A stretch of 64,000 nt of DNA from Zeimonas arvi (GTDB taxonomy: Bacteria; Pseudomonadota; Gammaproteobacteria; Burkholderiales; Burkholderiaceae_E). The stretch lies in the NCBI RefSeq assembly GCF_008039575.1, contig NZ_VDUY01000002.1, positions 1 through 64,000 of the forward strand, written 5' to 3'. Each line of letters starts with the position of its first letter. The stretch's first letter is position 1. The position numbers and the translations under genes were made by a program. The notes below the pieces were generated by a model. That model searched no databases. It was given only the letters and a program-made list of their open reading frames with translations, and was not told the origin of the DNA. Shown here piece after piece: positions 45,032 through 54,552 of this stretch.

Positions 45032-45740
45032 CGCGCCGATCGACGTCGAGCAGCCCCATCCGGGTGGCCTCGTAGATCGCTTCGCTCTTGGAATGGACGG
45101 CGAGTTTGCGATAGAGGCTCTTGATGTGCGTCTGGATCGTGTGGACCGTGACCGCCTGAAGGCGCCCGATCTCGGCGTACGAGAAGCCTCGGGCGATCAG
45201 TTCGAGGACGTCGCGCTCGCGCGGCGTCAGCGCCAGCGACGTTTCCGCGGCGCCCCGCCGGGCCGGCGGGTCGGCGTTGCTGAGGCCTGGAACGGCGGGT
45301 GCGGGCGTACCGGGCGGTGACGACAGCCGGGTCAGCACGCGCCTGGCGATCATCGGCGAGATCGGTGAGGCGCCGGACTTCATCTCGACGATGGTCTTCG
45401 CGATGTCCTCGCGCGGCGCGTCCTTGTGGATGTACCCGAGCGCGCCGGCCTCGATGCTGGAAAGGATGTTCTCGTCGTCGCCGAACATCGAGACGACCAG
45501 CGCCTCGCACTCGGGTCGCAGGGTGCGGGCCATCCCGATCAGGTCGAGACCGTGGCCGTCGGGCAGGCCGAGGTCGACGAGCATCACGTCGATCCGTTCC
45601 GCGGGGCCCCCGAGCACCGCGGCGGCCTCGGCGACCGTGCCGACCGCGGCAATCAGCTCGAGTTGCGCGCAGCGGCTCACGCTGGCCGCGAAGAATTCGC
45701 GAGTGGCGATGTCGTCCTCGATGATCAGCACACGCCACAC
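45024..45740 (-). CDS. NarL/FixJ-family response regulator
   Basis: 238 aa from the GTG at 45740, chosen because GAGGGGAG lies 7 bases before it; the ATG at 45791 has no ribosome site. Receiver domain: LIIEDD (9-10), phospho-acceptor Asp56 in MLVDLGLPDGHG and GYIHKD (Lys near 105). The LuxR-type HTH (LTPRERDVLELIARGFSYAEI) ends the protein, with a Pro-rich linker between. Partner of the histidine kinase just downstream; the target genes are unknown, possibly the divergent lipoprotein. Confidence 0.92.
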   Translation of the reverse strand: MWRVLIIEDDIATREFFAASVSRCAQLELIAAVGTVAEAAAVLGGPAERIDVMLVDLGLPDGHGLDLIGMARTLRPECEALVVSMFGDDENILSSIEAGALGYIHKDAPREDIAKTIVEMKSGASPISPMIARRVLTRLSSPPGTPAPAVPGLSNADPPARRGAAETSLALTPRERDVLELIARGFSYAEIGRLQAVTVHTIQTHIKSLYRKLAVHSKSEAIYEATRMGLLDVDRRDV

Positions 45741-45931
45741 GGGCGAACTCCCCTCGGGCCTCGTGTTCGCGGCCGCCTGGTCGGCAAGCATAAGGCGGCG
45801 AGCCGGCCAAGGGAAGGTGGCGCCTCCCATGTTCATGGGAGGCGAGGGGCCGGGTAGTTCCGGATGATCCGGGCGGACATCCATGCGGGCGCAAGTGCGT
45901 CCGTCGAATCCGCGCTCCGAGGAGAACGAAC

Positions 45932-48073
45932 TTGTTGATCCGCTCGACCCGAAACCTGCTGGCAGCGATCGCCTGCGCATCCGCACTGGCGATCGCCGGC
46001 TGCGGCGGCAGTGACTCGACCACCAGTACCGCGCCGCCCGGCAGCACACCGACCACGCCCGAGGTCAAGACCGTCGTGATCACCGGGGTGGCGGCGACCG
46101 GCGCCGCCTTCGTTGGCGGCGTCGTCTCGGTCGTCGACAGCAAGGGCAATGTGGTCGGCACCAGCCTGCCGGTGGGCGACGACGGCGTCTACAGCGTCAC
46201 GCTCGCCGAAGGCGCGACGCCGCCTTTCGTGCTCGTGGCCTCGCGCACCTCTTCGACAGGCGAGACGCAGACCCTGGTCAGCGTCGTCGAATCCACCGAC
46301 GTCACCACCGCGAACCTGACCCCGATCACGACGCTGATCGCGTCGCGGCTGTCTGCGTCCGGCGATCCGGCGAAGCTCGCCGAGGAGCTGGCCGCGAACC
46401 AGGTGCAGATCACGCCGGAAGGGGTGGCCGCCACGGTGCAGGAAGTGAAGACGATCCTCGGTCCCTTGCTCGCCGCGAGCGGCACCACCGAGTTCGATCC
46501 GCTGCGCGACGCGTTCGCGACGAACGGAAGCGGCTACGACCAGCTGCTCGATTCGATCAGCGTATCGATCGTGCCGAGCGGGGCGAGCGCCAACATCGAG
46601 GTCGCGGTCAAGTCGGTCGGCGGCGAGGACGCGAACCCGCCCACGATCAACTTCAGCAGCGACCAGACGCTCGACACCATCGTGTCCGACAACCAGATCT
46701 CGTCTACCGGCATTGGCGGCACGACGATCGATTCGAGCTCGCTGGCCGAAGACGGCCTTTCCGTCCGGATCGCCGACTTGATGCAGCGGATCACGGCCTG
46801 CTTCGCGCTGCCCGTCGAGCAGCGCGTCAGTGGCACGCCGGACAGCTTCGGCAACGTGGTCGGCACGGCCGCCAACGTCACTGCGCCTGCATGCCGGTCC
46901 ATGTTCGTCGACGATAACCCGGGGCTCTACAAGCACAACGGTGTCGTCGTGCAGCGCACCGCGTCCAACCAGGGCGCCTTCGCGAGCCTGTTCCGCGGCG
47001 GCTCGAACGGCCTGGTCTGGAGCCAGGGAAGCTACGAGTTCACGCGCGCCAACGGCGACTACGTCGTCGGCTTCAAGATACGCGACGCGCAGCGCGGCGA
47101 GACCTTCGGCGTGCTGGCAGTCCGCAAGGGCGATGATGGCGTGCTGCGGCTGATCGGCAACCAGTACGCCTACCCGGGCAACATCGTCGGCTACCATCAG
47201 AAGCGCAACTTCATCACGCTCGGCCAGGGCCAGTACAGCTACTTCAGCACCGGCTATGTCCCGACGGTCGGCAATCTTTCGGCCAGCGGCTTGCCGGTCT
47301 TCGACCGGGTCATCGTCACCTCGCCGAAGGGCAAGGTTCTGCCGCCGCTGAAGCCGTCGGCAGGCCAGTCCAACCTGGTCTTCTACCTCAACAGCAGTCC
47401 CACCGGGACGAGCTTCCTCCGGCTGCGCAGCGAGTATGTCGACGGTTCGACCGCGAGGCCGCATCCGTCGCAGGTCGAAAGCGCCGCGGTGGTGTTCGCG
47501 CAGACCGAGCTCACCGAGGAGGAACTCGTCAACACGCCGTCGGGCGGCACCTGGAGATTCGACTATTTCCTGGCGGGGAACACCGGCGGCACGCCCGACG
47601 CCACGCAGTACTACCGGAGCCGGTCGCGCGCGCTGTCGATCGCCGAGCTGCGCACGAAGGGCTTCGCCGAGCTGAATCCGGCGCTGGTCGCCGACATCGA
47701 GTCGGGCGCCCAGGCCGACGGTCAGCCTTTCGCCGGCCAGCTGATCTTCGCCGAGGGGGAAGACGGCTACATCGGCGTGAACGGCGCCGACGGCTGGTCG
47801 GTGCTCGCCGGGCAGATGCCGCCGACGTCGATCACGCTGTACGGCAGCTACAACAACGTCCGGTTCAACGACGGCGTGGGCTTCTCGTCGACCGCGCGCA
47901 GCGCGACGGTGCCGTGCTCGCCGCAGACGCAGCAGGATCTGCACTGCTTCAACGGCGGACCGACCTTCGCCGAAGGGGCCGTACTGAACGGGCTTCACCT
48001 CTGGGCGTCCGATGCCACCGGTCGCGAGTACGCGAACTTCTACGCGATGTACAAGCTGAACCTGGCGCCCTGA
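45932..48073 (+). CDS. large orphan lipoprotein
   Basis: 713 aa, TTG start (45932 or 45935) with GAGGAGAA. The signal ends in SALAIAGCGGSDSTTS, a lipobox with Cys23. A Thr/Pro spacer leads to a carboxypeptidase-regulatory-like beta domain (VTGVAATGAAFVGGVVSVVD), then a long part with Tyr/Gly-rich repeats and two Cys pairs (ITACFALP, APACRSM; VPCSPQ, LHCFNGG) that could form disulfides. Likely an outer-membrane-anchored, surface or periplasmic protein. No family known to me. It is divergent from the two-component genes. Confidence 0.85.
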   Translation: MLIRSTRNLLAAIACASALAIAGCGGSDSTTSTAPPGSTPTTPEVKTVVITGVAATGAAFVGGVVSVVDSKGNVVGTSLPVGDDGVYSVTLAEGATPPFVLVASRTSSTGETQTLVSVVESTDVTTANLTPITTLIASRLSASGDPAKLAEELAANQVQITPEGVAATVQEVKTILGPLLAASGTTEFDPLRDAFATNGSGYDQLLDSISVSIVPSGASANIEVAVKSVGGEDANPPTINFSSDQTLDTIVSDNQISSTGIGGTTIDSSSLAEDGLSVRIADLMQRITACFALPVEQRVSGTPDSFGNVVGTAANVTAPACRSMFVDDNPGLYKHNGVVVQRTASNQGAFASLFRGGSNGLVWSQGSYEFTRANGDYVVGFKIRDAQRGETFGVLAVRKGDDGVLRLIGNQYAYPGNIVGYHQKRNFITLGQGQYSYFSTGYVPTVGNLSASGLPVFDRVIVTSPKGKVLPPLKPSAGQSNLVFYLNSSPTGTSFLRLRSEYVDGSTARPHPSQVESAAVVFAQTELTEEELVNTPSGGTWRFDYFLAGNTGGTPDATQYYRSRSRALSIAELRTKGFAELNPALVADIESGAQADGQPFAGQLIFAEGEDGYIGVNGADGWSVLAGQMPPTSITLYGSYNNVRFNDGVGFSSTARSATVPCSPQTQQDLHCFNGGPTFAEGAVLNGLHLWASDATGREYANFYAMYKLNLAP

Positions 48074-48123
48074 GCCTGCGCGGGCACGGCCGCTCGGCCG
48101 TGCCATCGCGCCTTGGGTGTGAG

Positions 48124-48147
48124 AAGGGCCCCGATTGCGGGGCCCTT
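48124..48147 (+). terminator. strong bidirectional terminator
   Basis: AAGGGCCCCG (48124-48133), loop ATTG, CGGGGCCCTT (48138-48147), then TTCC. The A-run on the left and T-run on the right let it stop transcripts from both sides: the lipoprotein and the converging nitronate monooxygenase. Confidence 0.85.
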
Positions 48148-48180
48148 TTCCGTGATGCGACGACAGGCCAGGATGCAGAC

Positions 48181-49158
48181 TCAACCCGCCAGCATCCCCT
48201 CCAGCCGCTGCCGGATGAGTCCCTCGGCCTGGCTCATGATCGCGTCGATCAAGTCCTTCACCGTCGGCACGTCGTGGATCAGGCCGGCCACCATGCCGCA
48301 GCTCCACGCCCCGGCGTCCATGTCGCCTTGTTGCATCACGCGCGGATAGACGCCGGCCACCAGCTCGCGGATGTCCTCGATCGTGGTGGCGGTGCCCTTT
48401 GTGCGCTCGATCTCCACGATCTTCTCGACCGCCGGATTGGCCAGCACCCGCTCGGTGTTGCGCAGCGGACGCATGATCAGCCGGGTGTCGAGCTCCGTGG
48501 CGCGCACGATCGCCTGCTTGACGTTCTCGTGCACCGGCGCCTCGCGGGTGGCGATGAAGCGGGTGCCCATGTTGATGCCGTCCGCGCCCAGTGCGAGCGC
48601 GGCGACCAGCGAGCGGCCGTCGGCCATGCCGCCCGAGGCCACGAAGGGGATCGACAGTTCCTCGGCGGCGCGCGGCAGCAGGATGAAGTTGGGCACGTCG
48701 TCCTCGCCGGGGTGGCCGCCGCACTCGAAGCCGTCCACGCTCACCGCATCGCAGCCGATCTTCTGGGCCTTCAGCGAGTGGCGCACCGAGGTGCACTTGT
48801 GGATCACCTTGACCCCGCCGGCCTTGAGCGCCGGCATGTAGGCCTCCGGGCTGCGGCCGGCAGTCTCGACGATGCGAACGCCCCCCTGGAGGATCGCGTC
48901 GATGTATTCGGGGTAGGGCGGATTCGCGAAGCCCGGCAGGAAGGTCAGGTTCACGCCGATGGGCTGGTCGGTCATCTCCTTGCAGCGGGCGATTTCCTTC
49001 GCGAGCTTCTCGGGCGTGCCCTGGGTCAGGCCGGTGATGATGCCGAGGCCGCCGGCATTGGACACGGCGGCCGCCAGTTCGGCGAAGCCGACGTAGTGCA
49101 TGCCGCCCTGGATGATCGGGTGGCGGATGCCGAAAAGCTCGGTGATGCGGGTCTTCAC
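48181..49158 (-). CDS. nitronate monooxygenase (2-nitropropane dioxygenase family)
   Basis: 325 aa. FMN TIM-barrel features: HPIIQGGMHYVG, AVSNAGGLGIITG, VSVDGFECGGHPGEDD (catalytic His) and FVASGGMADGRSLVAALALGADGINMGTRF. Oxidises toxic nitronates such as propionate-3-nitronate. The same fold also covers enoyl-ACP reductase FabK, but the GFECGGHPG motif favours the nitronate group. Full length. Confidence 0.9.
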   Translation of the reverse strand: MKTRITELFGIRHPIIQGGMHYVGFAELAAAVSNAGGLGIITGLTQGTPEKLAKEIARCKEMTDQPIGVNLTFLPGFANPPYPEYIDAILQGGVRIVETAGRSPEAYMPALKAGGVKVIHKCTSVRHSLKAQKIGCDAVSVDGFECGGHPGEDDVPNFILLPRAAEELSIPFVASGGMADGRSLVAALALGADGINMGTRFIATREAPVHENVKQAIVRATELDTRLIMRPLRNTERVLANPAVEKIVEIERTKGTATTIEDIRELVAGVYPRVMQQGDMDAGAWSCGMVAGLIHDVPTVKDLIDAIMSQAEGLIRQRLEGMLAG

Positions 49159-49242
49159 GATGGACTCACTCCTGGTTGTGCGCGCAGGCGCCTGTTCGGC
49201 GCTGCGGCGTCACCCGGATTGTGCCGTGTCGGCGCGCAGAAC

Positions 49243-50127
49243 CTACAGCGCGCGCACCTTCGCCGCCTCGAAGGCGCCGCGCTGGTAGTCGACCAGCGTC
49301 TGCCGGATCTCGTCACCGGTGTTCATCACGAAGGGGCCGTACTGCGCGATCGGCTCGTTCAGGGGCCGGCCGGCGATCAGCAGCACCCGCGAGGCTTCGC
49401 GGGCCGCCAGCTCCACCGCCTCGCCGCCGTCGTTGGCCAGGATCGCCATGTTCCGGTCCGGCGCCTCGCTGCCGCCCACGCTCACGCTGCCCCGATAGGT
49501 GTAGGTGAACGCGTTGTGCCCGGCCGGGATGGCCTGGAGGAAACGGGCGCCGGCCGGCAGGTGCACGTCGAGATAGAGCGGCTCGGTGTCGGGCCGCGCG
49601 ACCGCCCCGGCCACGCCGTGGCTCTCGCCGGCCAGCACCCGCACCCGCACGCCCGTGTCGTCGGTGAACTCGGGGATCGCGGCCGAGGGGATGTCCCGGT
49701 AACTCGGCGCGACCATCTTGTTGCGCGCGGGCAGGTTGAGCCAGAGCTGGAAACCTTCCATCAGGCCTTCCTCCTGCTCGGGCAGCTCCGAGTGGATCAG
49801 CCCGCTGCCCGCCGTCATCCACTGGGCGCCGCCCGGGCCCAGGAGCCCCTCGTTGCCCGCGCTGTCGCGGTGGCGCATCCGACCGGCGATCATGTAGGTG
49901 ACCGTCTCGAAGCCGCGATGCGGGTGATCGGGAAAGCCGCCGATGTAGTCCTCCGGATTCTCGTTTCGGAAGGCGTCGAGCATCAGGAAGGGGTCGAGGC
50001 GGCGCTGCAGGTTCTGCGTGAGCACGCGGGTGAGCCGGACGCCCGCGCCATCCGACGTGGCGACGCCCCGAACGAGGCGCTCGACGGCGCGCAGGCGCAG
50101 CGCGGTGGGAGAAGAGGGCATGTCCAT
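49243..50127 (-). CDS. pirin family protein
   Basis: 294 aa from the ATG at 50127 (alternative 50121). Bicupin: LDAFRNENPEDYIGGFPDHPHRGFETVTYM supplies the iron-binding HPHRGFET residues, and MTAGSGLIHSE and EGFQLWLNLP are typical. Pirins bind Fe and some act as quercetinases. It is followed on the chromosome by azoR on the same strand, a pair seen in many proteobacteria. Confidence 0.92.
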   Translation of the reverse strand: MDMPSSPTALRLRAVERLVRGVATSDGAGVRLTRVLTQNLQRRLDPFLMLDAFRNENPEDYIGGFPDHPHRGFETVTYMIAGRMRHRDSAGNEGLLGPGGAQWMTAGSGLIHSELPEQEEGLMEGFQLWLNLPARNKMVAPSYRDIPSAAIPEFTDDTGVRVRVLAGESHGVAGAVARPDTEPLYLDVHLPAGARFLQAIPAGHNAFTYTYRGSVSVGGSEAPDRNMAILANDGGEAVELAAREASRVLLIAGRPLNEPIAQYGPFVMNTGDEIRQTLVDYQRGAFEAAKVRAL

Positions 50128-50216
50128 CGATGTGAACCTCGCTGATGCGTGAGCGCCGGCCGCGAAGCGGAGATGCCTCGCGACCGGCAATCCGGATGGA
50201 GGCGGCGAGCGTTTCG

Positions 50217-50816
50217 TCAGGCGCCGATCGCCTCGATCTGTGCTTCGGCTTCGGCCAGCCCCTTGCTGGCGGCGTCCGGCCCCATGGCCAGGCCCTCGGC
50301 GTAGACCAGCTCCAGGTCGGTCATGCCGAGGAAGCCGAGCACGGTCTTCAACCAGGCCGCCTGGGTGTCGGCCGGCGTGTCGCGATACAGGCCGCCGCGG
50401 GCCAGCGCAAGGTACACCTTCTTGCCCCGGATGAGGCCTTCGGGGCCTTTCTCCGTGTAACGGAAAGTGACTCCGGCACGCGCGATCGCGTCGATCCAGG
50501 CCTTGAGCTGGATCGGGGTCCCGAAGTTGTACATCGGCACGCCGATCACGATCGCGTCGGCCGCCTGCACCTGGGCGATCAGGGCGTCGTCGAGCGCTAC
50601 CCGCGCCGCCTGCTCGGGCGTCCGCTGCTCGGCCGGGGTGAAGAGGGCCTTGAGCGCCGGCTCGTCGAGCACCGGATGCGGGTCCCGGGCCAGGTCGCGC
50701 AGCGTGACGCTCGCAGCCGGATGCAGGGCCTTCAGCCGGGCGGTGATCGCGTCGGCGATGCGGGTCGAGTTGGCGCCCTCGGAACGGGCGCTGGCGTTGA
50801 TCTGGAGAATCTTCAT
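50217..50816 (-). CDS. azoR: FMN-dependent NADH-azoreductase
   Basis: 199 aa. Flavodoxin-like AzoR family: [17 protein letters not shown] (phosphate loop), [20 protein letters not shown] and [11 protein letters not shown]. Reduces azo and quinone compounds with NADH. The gene is divergent from the LysR gene at 50940 and probably under its control, together with the downstream pirin. Confidence 0.93.
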   Translation of the reverse strand: MKILQINASARSEGANSTRIADAITARLKALHPAASVTLRDLARDPHPVLDEPALKALFTPAEQRTPEQAARVALDDALIAQVQAADAIVIGVPMYNFGTPIQLKAWIDAIARAGVTFRYTEKGPEGLIRGKKVYLALARGGLYRDTPADTQAAWLKTVLGFLGMTDLELVYAEGLAMGPDAASKGLAEAEAQIEAIGA

Positions 50817-50939
50817 GTTCGGTTTCCGGTTGTGTCGTTGCAGATGGGCTCACTTTATTGGACAGAAAAACAATCCGGAAGCCATCCAAATGGATATGAT
50901 TAGTGCATTTACGGAACAATAATGGTGTAAGGCAGCCAT
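50817..50939. promoter_or_regulatory. divergent promoter region of azoR and its LysR regulator
   Basis: This short AT-rich stretch in GC-rich surroundings holds candidate LysR sites: ATTG-N10-CAAT (50857-50874) and ATCCA-AA-TGGAT (50884-50895). Both are interrupted palindromes of the T-N11-A type used by LysR regulators. The azoR and LysR start codons flank it directly. Confidence 0.55.
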
Positions 50940-51839
50940 ATGGACATCGCAGCAGACGACCTCATCCTCTTCGCCCGCGTGGTCGATGCCGGCAGCTTCT
51001 CGCAAGCCGCCGAGCGCTGCGGCCTGCCGAAATCCACCGTCTCCCGGCGGATCAGCGCGCTCGAGCGCAGTCTCGGCGAGCGGCTGCTCACCCGCACCAC
51101 CCGCCAGTTTGCGATCACCGAGTTCGGCGAAGGCATGCTCGAGCACGCCCGGCGCCTGCTCGAGGAGGCGGAGGCCGCCAGCGCGCTGGCCCAGCACCGC
51201 CAGGCCACGCCGCAGGGCACGCTGCGAGTCTCCCTGCCACCGGACTTCCTGCAGGAGATGGAACTGGTCCCGTTCCTGCTGGCCTTCGCCACCCGTTATC
51301 CGGAGGTGAGGGTGGAGATGGACCTCTCTCCGCGGCGGGTGGACCTGATCGCCGAGCGCTTCGACCTGGCGATCCGGGTGGCGGCACGCTTGCCCGACGA
51401 CGCCACCCTGGTCGCGCGGCGCCTCATCGAGATGCGCCACGGCCTGTACGCGAGCCCTGCCTACCTGGCGCGATTCGGGCGCCCGCTCGCACCGGCCGAC
51501 CTGGCCTCCCACACGGGGCTCAAGCTGATCACCAGCAGCGGCGAGGCCCAGGCCTGGCAGCTCTCGCGCGGCGACGAGCACTGGGTCGGCGCGCTCACCG
51601 GGCCGATCGCGGTCAACTCGGTCGGCTTGCAGCGTGAGCTTGCCGCGCACGGACTGGGGCTGGTCGGCCTGTCGGAGCGGTATGCGGCGGCCTTCGTGCA
51701 GAAGGGCCTGCTCGAGCGCGTGCTGCCCGACTGGTGCCTGCCCACCATGACCGTCTGGGCCGTCACGCCAGGACGGCGCCTGCAGGCCACCCGCGTGAGC
51801 GCCTTCATCGACATGCTTCGCGAGGCGCTTGAAGCCTGA
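50940..51839 (+). CDS. LysR-family transcriptional regulator (azoR-linked)
   Basis: 299 aa. HTH: LILFARVVDAGSFSQAAERCGLPKSTVSRRISALE (about 8-43). The LysR effector domain follows from about 90 (TLRVSLPPDFLQ). Divergent from azoR; this genomic layout is typical of quinone- or oxidative-stress-responsive LysR proteins. Effector not known. The three genes downstream are an Mla-type transport operon, which begins 33 bases after it and may be partly read through. Confidence 0.9.
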   Translation: MDIAADDLILFARVVDAGSFSQAAERCGLPKSTVSRRISALERSLGERLLTRTTRQFAITEFGEGMLEHARRLLEEAEAASALAQHRQATPQGTLRVSLPPDFLQEMELVPFLLAFATRYPEVRVEMDLSPRRVDLIAERFDLAIRVAARLPDDATLVARRLIEMRHGLYASPAYLARFGRPLAPADLASHTGLKLITSSGEAQAWQLSRGDEHWVGALTGPIAVNSVGLQRELAAHGLGLVGLSERYAAAFVQKGLLERVLPDWCLPTMTVWAVTPGRRLQATRVSAFIDMLREALEA

Positions 51840-51872
51840 GCCGGGCGCGAGGGGCCGGGCTATCATCCTTCC

Positions 51873-52685
51873 ATGCCGCAGCCGCGCCAGTCCTCGATTC
51901 CCGAAGCCGACGCGCCCCGGCGCGCGTCCGGAGGCTCACGTGCCCTCACGGGGTGGCTGCGCGCGGCCCACTTCTCGGCTGCCGCGGTGGTGACTGCCTT
52001 CTCGCCCTCGGCCTACGACCGGCAGGCGCGCGCGCTGGCCGCCCGCCAGATCCACTTCTCGGCCTGGCAGGCGCTGCCTGGCTTCACGCTCGCCTGCGCA
52101 TTGCTGAGCTTCGTGCTGATCCGGATCGTGGTGGACACCGCGCAGGACTTCGGGCTGCCCCAGTACGCACTGGAGCTCACCGTGCGAGTGCTGGTGCTCG
52201 AGCTGATCCCGGTGCTCGCCGCGCTGTACGTGGCGCTTCGCTCGGGGGCCGCCATCTGCACAACGGTGGCGCTGATGCGGGTCGACGGCGAGCTCGGGCG
52301 CGTGGCGCGATCGGGGCGAGATCCGGTGGGGGCGGAACTGGTGCCGCGGGTGATCGGAAGCCTGGTCGCGGTGATGCTTCTCGCCTGGCTGAACGGCGCC
52401 GTCGCGCTGCTGCTCGCCTATGTCGAGCTCTACGGGTTCTCGCCCTGGGCCATTGGCGGCTTCGTGCGGGTCACGGGGCACGTCTTCGATCCCGTGGCGG
52501 TCGCCGGCTTCCTGTTCAAGACGTCGCTCTTCGGCGCCGTGGTGGGCGCGGTCCCGATCGGGGCGGCCCTCGGCATGCGGCCCGGTCACGGCGAGGTGCC
52601 CGGCGCCGTGCGCCGCGGAATGGTCCGGCTCGGCGTGACGCTCGCCGTGATCGAGATCGTGTTCGTGACCGCCCTGTATGCCTGA
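51873..52685 (+). CDS. mlaE: MlaE-type ABC transporter permease
   Basis: 270 aa with five or six helices. MlaE signatures: LELTVRVLVLELIPVLAALYVALRSGAAICTTVALM (first half about 110-140) and RVIGSLVAVMLLAWLNG, then VGAVPIGAALGM. MlaE forms the inner-membrane channel of a lipid-transport complex. Followed after 6 bases by a MlaD-type gene. No ATPase gene (mlaF) is present in this operon, which is unusual. Confidence 0.88.
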   Translation: MPQPRQSSIPEADAPRRASGGSRALTGWLRAAHFSAAAVVTAFSPSAYDRQARALAARQIHFSAWQALPGFTLACALLSFVLIRIVVDTAQDFGLPQYALELTVRVLVLELIPVLAALYVALRSGAAICTTVALMRVDGELGRVARSGRDPVGAELVPRVIGSLVAVMLLAWLNGAVALLLAYVELYGFSPWAIGGFVRVTGHVFDPVAVAGFLFKTSLFGAVVGAVPIGAALGMRPGHGEVPGAVRRGMVRLGVTLAVIEIVFVTALYA

Positions 52686-52691
52686 GTCGAA

Positions 52692-53693
52692 ATGAGCGAA
52701 GAGCAGCCTCGCCTCGCCGAGCCGTCGGAGAAGGTCGCCCTGAAGGCCACGCTCCTACTGGTGCTGACCTTCGCGCTGCTGGTCGGCTTCCTGCTGTATG
52801 CGCTCTACGCGCGCGGCACCTTCGAGGAGACGCAGCGCCTGGTCCTGATGACCGACAACGCCGAGGGTGTGTCGGTCGGATCGGACCTGAGCTTCTCGGG
52901 CTTCCCGATCGGGCGGGTGCAGCGAATCGAGCTGGCCCGCACCGGGCAGGCCCGGATCGAGATCGCCGTGCCGCATTCGCAGGCGCACTGGCTGCGCTCC
53001 GGCAGCATGTTCACGCTCGAGCGCGGCCTGGTGGGCGGCGCACGGTTGCGCGCTTTCACCACCGACATGAACGACCCGCTGCTGCCCGATGGCGCGGTGC
53101 GCGAGGTGCTGCGCGGCGATACCACCGACGAGTTGCCGGCGCTGGTCGCGGGCGTCAAGCGCCTCGTCGGGAACCTCGAACAGATGACCGCCCACGACTC
53201 GGACATCAACCGCAGCCTCGAAGGGCTGCGCACGCTCGCCGATCGCGCAGGCGGCCGCTACGGCCTGCTCACCGCGCTGCTGGGCAGCGAAGAGGAGGCG
53301 AGGAAGGTGGTCGGCGCGATCGACCGCATGGACAAGGTGCTGGCCTCGCTGGAGAGTGCCGCACGCCGGATCGACAGCCTGTCCGGAAAGGCCGAGCAGA
53401 CCCTCGTCAAGGCCGATCGGGAGCTGCTCGGCGAGGGCGGCATCGCACAGGAGGCCCAGGCGCTCGTGCGGGAGCTGAGCGCCATGCTGGCCGACGCGCG
53501 CAAGAGCCTGGAGAAGGTCGACGCGGTGCTGGTCGATGCACAGGGCATCGCCGCCGACACCCGCGCGGCCACCACCGACCTGCAGTCGCTGCGCGCCGAG
53601 GTCGAGGCCAGCCTGCGCAAGGCCTCGCAGCTGATCGACGAGCTCGAGCGCAAGTGGCCATTCAGGCGCGAGGCGGAGTTGAACTTGCCATGA
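52692..53693 (+). CDS. MlaD/MCE family lipid-transport protein
   Basis: 333 aa. One transmembrane helix near 19-42 (LKATLLLVLTFALLVGFLLY) anchors a periplasmic MCE domain (VLMTDNAEGVSVGSDLSFSGFPIGRVQRIELA), then a long coiled coil (about 150-325). The coiled-coil length fits the barrel-like MCE proteins that span the periplasm. The C-terminus ends ELNLP. Partner of MlaE upstream. Confidence 0.9.
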   Translation: MSEEQPRLAEPSEKVALKATLLLVLTFALLVGFLLYALYARGTFEETQRLVLMTDNAEGVSVGSDLSFSGFPIGRVQRIELARTGQARIEIAVPHSQAHWLRSGSMFTLERGLVGGARLRAFTTDMNDPLLPDGAVREVLRGDTTDELPALVAGVKRLVGNLEQMTAHDSDINRSLEGLRTLADRAGGRYGLLTALLGSEEEARKVVGAIDRMDKVLASLESAARRIDSLSGKAEQTLVKADRELLGEGGIAQEAQALVRELSAMLADARKSLEKVDAVLVDAQGIAADTRAATTDLQSLRAEVEASLRKASQLIDELERKWPFRREAELNLP

Positions 53694-53709
53694 GGCGCAG
53701 GAACCTGCC

Positions 53710-54420
53710 ATGAACTGGGCCAGAGCCATCGCGACCGGGAGCCTGGCCCTTGCACTGCTGGCCGCCTGCCAGGGCGGGCCACTGCCGCCCCAGTGGCGTC
53801 GCGACGCCAGCGCCGCCCTCGACCAGTACCGGCACGCCTGGTTGCGGGGCGAATCGCGCATCGCCGAGCAGGCCTTCGAGCGGGCCCGCAGCGAGCTGGC
53901 CAGCACCGGCAGCGCCGAACTGGTGGCGCGCGCGGAGCTCACCCGCTGCGCCTTGCAGGGGGCGAGCCTCGATTTCGACGACTGCCCGGGCTTGGCGCCG
54001 CTTGCCCGGGACGCCGGCGCCGGTTCTCGCGCCTACTCGGCCTACATCGGGGGCCGGTGGGCCGAGCTCGATCCGGCCTTGTTGCCGGCTCCGCATCGGA
54101 TGGCGTTCACGGCCGTCGGCGGCGCGAACGGCGAGCGCGAGGGCGTGGCGCCAGCCACTCCCGGCGTACTGGGAGCGATCGAGGAGCCGGTCGCCCGACT
54201 GGTCGCCGCGGGCGCCCTGATGCGTGTCGGGAAGATCGTGCCCGAAGACATCGCCCTTGTCGTGGAGACTGCGTCGGCCCACGGCTGGCGTCGTCCTTTG
54301 CTCGCCTGGCTCGGCGTGCAGGAAGAACGCGCGCAGGCGGCGGGAGATGCCGAGGCCGCCGCGGCGATCCGGCGGCGCATCGCACTGGTGCTGGGCTCGC
54401 CGAAGCAGACGCAGCCGTAA
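53710..54420 (+). CDS. exported lipoprotein of the Mla-like operon
   Basis: 236 aa. The signal ends LALALLAACQGG (lipobox Cys20). The mature part is Ala/Arg-rich and helical with no known motif. Starts 16 bases after the MCE gene stop, so it is the third gene of the operon. Similar operons in Burkholderiales end in lipoproteins of this kind, whose role in the complex is unclear. Confidence 0.75.
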   Translation: MNWARAIATGSLALALLAACQGGPLPPQWRRDASAALDQYRHAWLRGESRIAEQAFERARSELASTGSAELVARAELTRCALQGASLDFDDCPGLAPLARDAGAGSRAYSAYIGGRWAELDPALLPAPHRMAFTAVGGANGEREGVAPATPGVLGAIEEPVARLVAAGALMRVGKIVPEDIALVVETASAHGWRRPLLAWLGVQEERAQAAGDAEAAAAIRRRIALVLGSPKQTQP

Positions 54421-54552
54421 ACAGCTCGCGCCGACATGGTTACTGGTCATCGGGCTCCGCTCGGCGCAGACTTTGCGCACCAGGGCCTGCGGGGCGATCG
54501 CCTCGGCGCCGCTGCTCCGGAGCCGCCCTGGCCAGCCAGCAGGAGGCCCGCC

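Noticed and set aside
45833-48796. 987-codon open frame opposite the lipoprotein and nitronate monooxygenase genes
   Set aside because: Crosses a strong terminator and two real genes; low-complexity Arg/Gly-rich product, so it is a shadow.
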